In this document: positions 28,301 through 40,300 of the stretch, piece by piece
How the letters are laid out: every line of letters begins with the position of its first letter
How positions within the stretch are numbered: position 1 is the first letter of the stretch
Assembly (NCBI RefSeq): GCF_964355755.1
Contig: NC_092672.1
Coordinates: 3,474,001 to 3,538,000 of the forward strand
Length of the DNA stretch: 64,000 nucleotides
Direction: 5' to 3'
Source of the DNA: Antedon mediterranea
Lineage: Eukaryota; Echinodermata; Crinoidea; Comatulida; Antedonidae
Position numbers and translations under genes: made by a program
The notes under the pieces: generated by a model
What the model was told of the DNA's origin: nothing
The model's database searches: none
Seen by the model: the letters and a program-made list of their open reading frames with translations, nothing else

Positions 28301-31300
28301 CCCATTCAACTTTACCTGATCACATGACTGTACTTCCAAGTCCTGATTATCTAAAGAGTTGTTACGCTTCGATGATAACATTTCCGATTTATCGATTTGT
28401 TCTTCACTTTGAGAATTTTCTGTAAAATTACAAAAAACTATATATAAATATTAAATTACCGAAAAAAAAAAATTTAAACAAATGCAGACAAGTATGTGTG
28501 ACATTAATATAAAATGTTCTGTCTGCCAAAAGGTCCCTCTGGGATGTTTAAAATACCAATAAAAAGATGTAAAATAAGACTGGTACATTGAAAAATGTAA
28601 ACATTTACATAAATGTACATACTACATCATCTATACATACCAAATAAGAAATTAGGACAATGTTCCCCAAAATGTTTCTCTAACCAGTTACTAAGATAGG
28701 CTAAACTCTGTCTACACTATCAAACTATGTGACAAAAAAATGTGGTGCCAATATGGATACAAAGATGTCATGGGACAACCATATTTGGGAATATCACTAC
28801 TATATTTGGGAATATCACTACCATATTTGGGAATATCACTACCATATTTGGGAATATCACTACCATATTTGGGAATATCACTACCATATTTGGGCACATC
28901 ATACTTGTTTTTGTCAAACTAGTTTGATAGTGTAGACAGAGCTTTATTAATTTTAATTGTTATTAAGCTACATAGTTAGTTTTAAAATACAATCTTTGAT
29001 TGGAGGAAGCCACATGCAACATTTTGTACAACATTGTACAATGTACATTTACGATATCCTGTTTACAGGAAACTGAGGAATTTGTAATTGTGTCCTCTAT
29101 GGGGCTGATCTGAAGGCATACCATGACTGGCACCCCTGGATCTAGACAATCAGGTACATTGCAAAGGTTAACAATTTAAAGTATAGCATAACACTAGGGA
29201 ATTATCTAAATCCTACATTAATACGCATTATTACATAATTGGATTTAACATGTGAACTATCAGATTACTTTAATCCCAAACATTAGCCAAATTAGGGCCT
29301 GAATAAACAGATCATGTACATTGCAAAGGTTAACAATTTAAACTATAGCATACAAGGGGATTATCTAAACCCTACATTAAAACATGTATTAACATAATTG
29401 GAATTAAAATGTAAACTAGAAGATTACTTTAATCCCTTGTCAAACATTAGCCAAAATAGGGCTTGAATAAACAGTAACATGAACAGGTATAATCTACCTA
29501 GTCAAGCCTATGCAATTTAGACTAATTTGCCAACAGGTACATGTAGCTTATTCCCATGCTGAAGCCTGCTACACACAGAGTGAATTCAACATCGAAACTG
29601 TTACTAATTTAATTACGAAAGGAACATTTCAACAAGAAAAGGAAACAATCAAATTTTATTTTACAAGTTAAAAATATTATCAACAAGGGACAAAAATTAA
29701 TTAGTCAACTATTTTGAATTACAAATTTGATATGCGAGTTATTTATATGCATTTAAGGTTCATGTAACAGCTCTCCTGGACTGGTTTGGAGCCCATGGCA
29801 AACATGTCACCAACAAAAAACTAGGCCCTTGGTGATTTTAGCTAAATAACTACTTTATTGTTTAACACAAAACTAAATCTACCATAATATCACCCCATAT
29901 ATTAATTTTGCACACTAGAGAAATCACTTGAACACCAAATTTGTGAATGTTTATTTGTGTGTATATTATTTAAGTTTGATAAGTAAATATGTGGAAACAA
30001 CAAATTAATTTCCTCCATGACATGACAATGGATACAGATAAAGTCAGGAAGCATCAGTCAGGGAGGCATTGGGCATCTTGCAGTTATTCAAATTTGCATG
30101 ATCAAGATTTGGGTTCAAGCTTTGTACTGTTCATAATGATAAAAGCGCTGCATTGAGGCTACTGTCGGCCAGTAGTGTGGTTAATCAATTTCTTGATTTA
30201 CATATAAAAGCATGACACTTTCAGTTTCCTTACCTCTACTTTTCCTTCTTAACTCCCTCATTGCTGCTCTGATTTCTCTTTTCTTCTTTAAGCTGTCAGC
30301 CTCCCTTAACTACAAAGATAAAATTGCTTTCTCAATAATGTTGTAGATTATAATACTCCCACAAAAACTATTACATCAGGCTTCTTTGAGTCTGTTCTTT
30401 CTAAAATTTAATTATATAGAATTTGGCAAGGCTATATCTGGATTTTTTTCTATTGAAAAACAAAAATGTCTTTGTGTATGCAAAAATGTACATCTTCTTA
30501 CAGTAAGTATTATCGCCAACATGTATGAATTTTTAACCAGGTGCCAGAAAGGTAATTTTGCTAGTATTCTTCAAAAAATGTAAATAATTTTCAGCATCTT
30601 CTGAATATGAGATACCAAAAAAGATACAAATTATTTTGTTAAATTATTGATAACACAAACGAAACTACCAGTTACAAACATTTGTTAAGCAATAATTCCC
30701 AGATTGGAATTTTTAAACCCTGGAGATATGATGGTGTTACAGATTACTGTGTTGACAGTGAGCAAGTGTCACTGTACAAAAAAAACCAAGGAATTTATTC
30801 CCTTTGGATACTGTTGACCTGTAAACCTGTAAAATTAATTCAAGCTGTATGAACAAATAGATTGAACAAAGGTTATACAATAGGTATAGAATTGGATGAT
30901 TTTAAAGGCTTGGAATAGATACTTTACTGCAAAGTAAACATCCAACCATTAAATTGTAAATTAAATAAGTGTGTGGATATAAAATGCTTATTCCATTTAT
31001 GGAGAAAGGAATACCACTCGCATTTAATAGAAAATAATATTGGTACACCTCTTTTACATCGCATATTCACCAATGCAAACACTATGGCTGGCACCATGAC
31101 CATACAAAACCCAGGTGTTGGTGCCTGATGTGTATTAATTAAGTTTGCTAGGCAATGTAAAACAGGTAGCATAATAATAATATACAATATATTAAATACA
31201 AATATACTTTTACCTTTTCTCTTAAAACGTTTTCATCCTGTATTGAAAAAACATCTTCAATATCATTATCCTTTTCCTGGTGTTCACTGTTCATTTCTTT

Positions 31301-34300
31301 ACTTATTTCCTCATTTTGTTCTGTTTCAGACATATTAACTTTCTTTTCCATTTCATCTTTCCTTGATTTATCTGAATTAGGCTGCTCCGCTAGCACATTG
31401 GCGTCCTCATGTGGAAGTGAATTACAACTTGCTAAAGAAGTACATTCTACTGGTGAGTTCTCATCACAAATGTCATTGGTGGTAACATCAATACGACTCT
31501 GCTCTTCAGTAAATCCAAATGTATTTTCAGAATCTAATGTCGTCTTACTGCAAATACCAATATCTGACTCACTGACCATTACTTCGGATAGACCAGTAGC
31601 ATGGTCATAAACTGGTTTATTGACCGCACTGATTGGCTCTTGGTCAATAATATGTCCAGTGTTTACCTTATCTTGATCATCACTTGTTTCACTTTTAATC
31701 TCATCTTGAATAGGAAATTGTACCTCATCAGTTTCTGTGCTCTCTACAGGCTTTTTAATAAAATCGAGCACATGTTCCTTTGATTTGATGTTCACATGCA
31801 AATCATTTGATAATTCATCATTTGTTTTAGCGGATATTATATCTTTTCTATCCTTTATTACCTCATTCTCTGATGAAATCATGCTAATTTTTAATAATTC
31901 TCTGTCTATACTTATTGCTTCATTTTTATGGATATCAGTAACATCTTCACATAGCACCAATTTATCACTTGATTTGGTAAAGTCACTGATTGATCGACAG
32001 GTGTCAATCGAACTCATCAATGTTGTTTTATGCTGGGGTACATCAACACAAGAGTTTGTGGTTTTAACATGGTTGGTAGGTGGGTGTTGAGGAGTGTTTG
32101 TAACACTTTCTAGAAGATCATGCTGCTGTTGCCGAGATGCTCTTCTGGTAGGCCTGTATGCTTCAAACTCGGCTAAAATGACACAACAATGATACATTAA
32201 TTTCTGATCAATCAATCAATCGTTTGATTTATATAGCGCTCTAACAGTCATCTAAAAGCTATCAATAAACAAAGAAATGAACGGATGTAAATAAAAGAAG
32301 GATGAATAGGTTATACATCAGATGACAAATGGATGAAAAAACAACCAGAGGAAGGAATAGTATGCAACACAATAACACAACAAGTGTATACAGACCATCT
32401 TTTGCTCTTCTTAGTTCTCTTACAGCTGTTCTTAATCTTTTTCTTTCATAGTAATCATCTGTGTCTTTAAGCTGAAAGATAAAAAAAAAACAATATATTT
32501 TTGTAAAATTTGAAGTATCTTTTTAAATTATTAGTATTGTATTGAAATTGGACTCAAATAAAAGAGTGTGGGCACAAGGAGGAGTTTAACTGTATAAAGG
32601 TCAATGTACACAGACAAGCGATAACAACGGTAAGCGGAAAATCATGTATAATCTGCGCTTTGTGTAAATGGTCATAAGGAATATCATAGATTCTATATTT
32701 TTATTACCGTTACCGTTCGTCTGTGTATATTGGCCATAATGATTACCAAGTTCAAAAATAAATAATTGCTACTTCAACATTATATAACTTTTTATATATA
32801 TTTTTTGTTATAATAATTTTATTTATATGAATAATTTCAGGTAAAATAAACGGGTAACTCCAACTAAAATGACAGAACACATTGTGAATTATTCCGTTTA
32901 TTTTATTTTTTAAGTTTACATTGGTATTACCCAGAACGTATTATGGTAAAAGTCAAGCATTTAAAACCACCAATCAATCCACCAGCAATACCACAACAAG
33001 ACGACCATTATAACAACTATATTATGAAAGTTACAGCTGTTGGAAGGGAATCACTAGTCACAAAAGTGGAAACATTACGGTAATTCAATAGCATGAAATT
33101 ACTTCCTCTTCTAATACAATATTTTTGTAACATATTTTCTGTAACAATTTCATAATAACTAATAAGGGCTTTGAGACATATTGAGTGATTTTATGACAGT
33201 TAAGAAAACCTGTAGAAAAAAAATGTAACTTAGATACAGTACTACCAGAGGTAATTGGGATAATAGGTTATGAATCATAAAGATATTATATTAAAAACAA
33301 ACTATATAATAACTAGCTATGTTATGAATGGACTCCCTTTATTGCAATTGGTGAAGGTGACACATACAGTACGTTGAAAAAAACCAAATCTCTTTAATTT
33401 CTTTTTTTTGGTTTGATTTGAAAATACACTACCAGTAAAATTAGGTAAAAACGTGAGTCATTCATCTTTAACTATACTCATACGATTTTAAGAGACAACT
33501 TGACATTTTAATCCAATAATATCAGGGAAGTATTGTATAGCAGAAAAATGGACAAGTTGATTATAAAATTCTAGCCCGCACTCAATACTTAACTCCTTTT
33601 TCTTCCATTGCATACATAATGAAGATCATTTTTAAAATGATATGTATGTGTTTCACATGTTTGACCTCTACATGACCCACCAGACCCCTAATCTGTGAAA
33701 TGTCTCAAGGCCAATCTCTATCCTTCAAGGTAGAGCAAAAATGTACAAAGATACCAAAATAGTTGAAACCTAAACCAACAATAACAAAAACCTGAACAAA
33801 AGATGCTATTTAATAAACAAGTAGCAACACCTTTGACAAAAGACTCCTTCTGGCCTTGTTGACCATGGCTGAATGGACCCTTGTAAACACTACATATTCG
33901 TAAGAACCAGTTAATTTTTCTTTAGATTCACAGTTGTTTTGTTCCTTATTTTTTAGTCGGTTATCATTGCAATATTATATCTTTACTATAGTTTTTATTT
34001 CAATACTTTATAATATCGCCACTGTCACTCACCGTGGTCTTCCGGAAAAAGGCTTGTTATACTGTAACCCATAGCTACAGTGTAAAATGCTATGCTTATA
34101 TATTTTAAAAGCAGTTGTTTTCAATTGAATTGTATATTTATCTTAATATAATCTTATAAAATATTAATAAAAACAAGTATGCAATGCTAAATTTGTTTTT
34201 AATTCAATTTATTATTTATTAAATTATTGGTGTAATTTATATAGAAATAAAAATCAGAAAATCTTTGTTAATACACTGCAGTTTGAAATACAACAATGTT

Positions 34301-37300
34301 TAAAACAATACAATGGCAATATTTAAAAGTTATTAAATTAATTTTTTTAATTTTTTTTATAGAAACTTTTACTAAAAATAGAACGGTTTCTTCTTTCTTT
34401 TTTGGTGTCCATTATGTAAGCAAAAAAAGTGTACTTTACCAGGAAATCTAATCTATTTCATAGTCTCATCATATGTCTATTATAATGCTCATGTTACTGG
34501 TATAATGATTTCTACTCATCTTATCTTACAATACAACTCATAAAACAATGCAGATATTATACAACTATTGCCATAAGGAAATAAAGAAGACCTTTCTGTA
34601 AATAAGACCACCCTAAACTGTTTATAGCTGATAAATGTATTAAAAGTAGAGCATTATAGCTCACGATTTATCTCTATGAGATTCAGATTCAGATTCAGAT
34701 TCGATTTATGTAAGTCATTCATACATACTGTAGTATAATGATAATTGTTTTCTTGGCAGAAAAACACAAGCAAAACAATACATACATAATATTTACAGAG
34801 AGTAAAGTAGAGTTAATAAACTAAATTGTGATTACAAATTAAATTTCAGTAGCAATTTTTTTCAATGACCATGAAACAAGAAAACTCCAGCATTATACAC
34901 AGACAAACATAAATGACTACTCTTAAACGACCAAAAAACATGTTCCAATTCCTTATGGATTAACAAAATTATGCTTTCAATGGGAAGACATAATCCATAA
35001 GGATCAATTATGGATAAACTAATAATCCCAATGTCATGGTCTTACTGTCTGATACTTAAGTTCAAAGAAAGTTCCAATACTTTGTTAGGGCTTGTTTCTG
35101 CCAGAGAAAATGCAGTTAAAAAAGTAATTTATTGATTTAATGGTGCCTAGTAAAAAAATATCAAATTACGTTTAATACAACATGAACCCAGGATATTCAA
35201 ACTGGATCAAAGTTTAACAGCCAGACAACTTGCACAAATCATAATCGCATTGGGTCAAAGGTTAATAAATGCGGGTCAAAACCCAATGTCAAAACATTTA
35301 TATGTTTAGTTTTATTAATGTTATAATGCAGAGACAGAATTTTGCTTGGGTGGACAAGGCAATGCGACAGCTGACGATACAGTAAGTAAGTGTTTTTGGG
35401 TATCAGTGGTGGTCTGGTCTAGGATTTGAAATACAAGTGGCCTCAGGGATTAAACAATTTAACCTAATGTACTATCCTTTACATAAACTTTATGTGACAA
35501 AAAATGTCCCATATAATGGACAGGATGATCATAATCATATCACTACCATATTTAAGCATATCACTATTTGGGTACGGACAATTTGTTGTCACATAAATGA
35601 TAAAGTTTTTTAGTGTAGACAAAGCAAAGGAATAATTTCTTGACATCTGGAAAAGATAAATTTGTAATAACAAAGCTTGTGTTATTTAAGAAAACAAGGC
35701 ATATTAGTAGTTTACAATTAAGGAGAGAATATGCCAAAATATTTGGAATGGGGCCAAAATACAGTTGGAATGGGGAAAAAAAGTTCTGTTGTTGGTTTAA
35801 AAAATATATATTTTCTTATACAGCAGACGTATCGTAATAAATTAATATAGTATTCTTTAATAGAGGACAATGAAAATTTGAATAAAATAATGGCGCCTCA
35901 TATTATTTGTGGTTTTAGTGACCCTCTAACATAATTGGTTTACAAGGTTAGGGGTTAAAGTCAATAATTAGCTTCATATCCCTACATAGAATGGTATGTT
36001 GAGAATGTTTCGGAAAAAAATTATTTTCATTGGATGTGATGTCACCACACCATAGGTGTTAATTATGGTGTGGGGTTTCTTATTGCTTGTTAGCACTTCA
36101 AAAACATTTGTACCGTTGTACCATGTTTTATGTTATGACATTGAATAGGTAGGTAAACCTATGTAGACTCGGCTATTTTATCAAATTTACCATTAATACA
36201 TGCCCCCCTTTCAACCCTCATTTTCCTTAGAATCTCCTGTCAGTGGCGGATCCAGGATTTTGAAAAAATACTAAAGTAGAGAAATGTAGTGCTGAACTTA
36301 ATAAATAGATGACCTATCTTTTGCCTAAAAATGTCCTAAAATTTGCAAAATTTAGAGGGGGGTCAGCCCTGACTCTATGCTGTTGAAACTGAAAGAAGAC
36401 TACTGTATGTTTTATATTGAAAATTGCAATGAAAGATTTCTTTCATTATACATATAATTTGATTGTTTTTTTCGCTTTTTTTTTGTATCTATATTGAGAT
36501 CCAGCCACTGATACCCACAGAATTGTCATTTTTTCAGTAATTTGCCTTTGGTTTCATTATACATATATATATATTTCAATTTAGATTGTTATGAAATATT
36601 ATAAACAAACATAAATAATAGTTTGTAAATATTATTATTTTTATATTATATTATAAATTTGAAACCATAGTAGGTACAGTATAAATAAAAATCAAATCAA
36701 ATTCTTTTAAAGTTGCATTGACACCTGGTTGGATAGTGAACAAAGGGCATGAGAACGAACCATCCATTATTTCATAAAGTCAATATCTTGTAAAAAAAGT
36801 TGCTCATCAATAGCAATGAAATCGTGCACCTGTTGCAACCCTACACCTGTGTACACCTGATCGTAATTGCTGGTAACCAGAATAAAAAGAGGAAATATCT
36901 ACTTCCACAGATAGGGGAAAAGGTGTTAACCTATTACCTAAAATGACAGTAAATTTGATTAGTTTTTGTCATTATTTTACTTTTTCGGCCCTAATATAGG
37001 CAAAAAGAGAAAGTATATTAGATGAATTTAATTTGTCAGAACCTAGGAAATTTGTGAACGAGGTTCCTACATGTACACTTAAGGCCAATTTACAGACAAG
37101 TGGTAACAGTAAGCGGGGTAGCTTGTCCCAAATAAAATATGTATCTATCCTGAGCAGAAAAACTGGCCGTCCGTCCGCTCCGCGTTGTGTGTAAATGTTC
37201 ATAAGGAATAACATACATGTTTGTAATTGTTTAGATTTTTTGTCCTTTTGATGTGTACATTATCATGTTAATACTGTTTTAATTCAGCCTTGTGTAAGAG

Positions 37301-40300
37301 CGTGTGGCGCAGTGTGTTGGACGTTGGACTACCGATCGTCAGACCTAGGTTCGAATCCAACTCTTGCCGCATTGCTTGTATCCGTAGGCAAGATACTTTA
37401 CTTACGCTGCCTCTCTTCACCCAGGTGTATAAATGGGTACCCAGTTAGATCTAGACACAACTTTGCGCTGGTTACCGGCTGCATAATGGGAGTATGTTTC
37501 CATACGTGTTTGATCCCAAAAAATACTGGGGTAATAATGCTTGTAAAGCGCCTTTGAGCATGATTACTCATGAAAGGGCGCTATATAAATGTGGTATTAT
37601 TATTATTAATTCAGCCTTGTGCTGTGATTACGATTTTTTTTTTATTTTATTTCAACAATATTTAATGAGGGTGGTCCATCCAGCATCAGCTGATCACCAG
37701 GGATCCTCAAACAATACAAACAGTAAATACAAAATAAACTATGAAACACAAAATTAAAAAAGATAAAAAAATAAATATATATATATAAATATACAGAATC
37801 TATATTGAATAAATAAATAAATAAAAGAGATTCTATATTTTTATTACCGATACTGCTCATCTGTGTAAATTGGCCTTTAGGCTGTATAGTACTGTAGACC
37901 CTTACTACAAAAGGGGACACCTCAGCACCCAACAACCTGTCCCTTAATAGGGATGTCCTCTAAATAGGTGTCCCAAATGTGGGTGGATTCCACAAGAAAA
38001 TTAGGCTCAGGTAACACGTGTATGTATTTTATGATCAGGGAATACAATAGCGTTTGGGACAGTATACAACACAGTATAATTCAATTCCATGACAAAGCAA
38101 TAAGCAACAGTATCACAAAGTACAGAAAGGCACAATACGTGCTACAATTGTGTTACCAAGCACCCCCTGCCAACACCGGTAAATATTAACTAGCTACAAA
38201 TGTTGGAATCCTATCCTAAGCCACCTTCAATTATGTTAAATCTTGTTGATTCTTAGCGATTACATTTTAATTTCACTTCTTTCAATTTAAACATTCTCAA
38301 TTTATTGAATCATCCCTGCCAATAAAAATGAAATCTTGTTATAGCAGGTCTAAATATAGCTCTGGTAATAGAAATATTTTGACATACTGCAAGAGTTTTA
38401 AATATTTATTCACCAAAATTGTTGAATAATACACAACTTTTATATTTAATGCATGAATGTAACACTTTTTAAAATAATTTTTAAACAACTTTAGTTTTAA
38501 TATTCAAGGTTTTCTTGTAAACTAATGGGAAGGGAGACATTTAGATTATTAAAAATGTATTGGACTAAACTGTGACTGCAAATACATAGTATTGAGCAGG
38601 CTGGTAGTATTACGTGCACTACTGTACTAAAAAATAATCTTCCCTCGCATATGAACATTAGAAAGAATATTGTTTATCATTAATATAGTACATTGTTTAC
38701 ATTAAATCTGGAAAAGGTAAACAACTACTTTAAGGAAATTTTATTTTGATAATAATACAGATGAATAAGTAGGCCTATTATGTAACACTAAGTAAGCAGA
38801 CATATTTCTACTTCCTCAGCTTGATTCAAGATCATTAATAAACACGATAAATTAATAACAAGTCTATCCATCCTATAATTGGGGATTTACTCACTGTTGA
38901 ATGCATATGAAATTTTTTTAAATAAATTTTAAAAAGCAGGAAATTGTAAAATATTTACAGGATCTATAACTATTCTTATAGGGTGATAAATTCCCATGAC
39001 GATGGTGTAGTTTTAGACCAAACTTTAATAATAAAGGTCCACACACAAATCATTATAAAACTTGAGATGATTCCAATACCAACATAAAAACCACTCAATG
39101 ATCAGCAGAAAAATAAACAGTATAGAAATGAATACATGTACAATACAGGTTGATGACAAGACAGAGGATAAAGGTGAAAAATGGGGCCAACATAGGGCAT
39201 ATATTTGTTATTTGGGAAAATAACCAATTACTGCATACTGCATGACAATCAAATCATGTAATAGTATTTTGTAGGAAGAAACTAGGACCATGGATAGAAG
39301 AAGGGGAAAGTGGGTCACATTCTGTGACCTCATAGTGTTCTAGATGAGGGTATAAAGTCAACTGGATAAATAGTGAATGTATGGTCATTTAAGTCACATG
39401 GTTAATGATGGGATTTACTTGAGGAGTGGCTAAGTCCAAAAGGTAAATAACCCCCTTTTTTTTTGGAAAAAAAAATAAAAACATGAGACAACAATACAGA
39501 TCAAATCATCCTGGAGACACCGTGGAAGTATTACCAATTCAACTTCTTGATCATTTACAAACCAAGTTAAAAACACGTCTTTCTGCCGATAACAGGCCAT
39601 GCTTTAAAATATTCTATGAATTTTGGTATGATGATCTGCCAAGACACAAACATCTTCATTCCGATCTTCAGCGATGGAAGCGAACAAAATATTATTTACA
39701 TACAGGCGATAAATATGTTAGTGTAATGCGTATAATACGGATGGGTATGAAGAGTCCCACATACACACGGAGCTTCGCCCCCCTGGATTCCAACCGTGGG
39801 ACCTTGGCGGCCCCCTGTCCCCCAGCACATAGTTGCTCGCTTCGCTCGCAAAATACTCACATATTGGTTGACCCCCCTTTATTTCTTTGCTGGCTGCGCC
39901 CCTGACTATCACCTCAAACATGTTGAAACTTACCATAGATCTTAGTTCTTCTTCCTCTGTAATTCCTTTAATTATTTCCTCAAGTTTTTCTAGCTTTTTC
40001 TCCCTTTCCTTTGCTTCCTCTTCCATCAGTTTATTCACACGATCTTCCAGAAGATCCACACTTCCACGTTTACGCTTCATCTTAGCTTGAGTGACGGCAA
40101 CGTCTGTAGTAGCGGGGTTAGACATCCTGCGTATAGCTGCTCGTATGTAGCACCTCTCAGAAATATCTTTACAACTTTTTAGCTGAAAAATTACAATTAG
40201 ATAACAAGATTAAATTAAAATTAAGTGAACTCTCTCCCTATTGAGGGGACATTTTCAGAAACCAATACAGTGTCCCTTTATAGGGTGTTCCCTAATGCGT

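Larger units (their letters stand above)
32743..39933 (-). other. Remainder of the 7.5-kb smoothelin intron between repeat exons 1 and 2
   Basis: No exon is supported. It contains a degenerate family B MITE, a hAT MITE (36242-36510), a split family G MITE holding a SINE (37078-37882), an element-F fragment near 37880-37985, and a hAT transposase relic at its 5' end (39483-39905). Between these (32.8-35.4 kb and 38.0-39.4 kb) I see only AT-rich sequence. Confidence 0.55.

Noticed and set aside
28712-28935. Repetitive PKYGSDI and IWEYHYH proteins on both strands
   Set aside because: These are translations of the 21-bp expansion in a MITE copy.
37312-37557. Open frame over the family D tRNA-like head as a gene
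   Set aside because: It coincides with a SINE present also at 26787-27095. The frame is incidental.
39718-40125. Gene starting at the Met of MSNPATT on the minus strand
   Set aside because: A strong acceptor and the repeat 1 homology (LKSCKDISER) lie directly upstream in frame, and the donor at 39933 ends the exon. The downstream part of the frame is intron and hAT relic.
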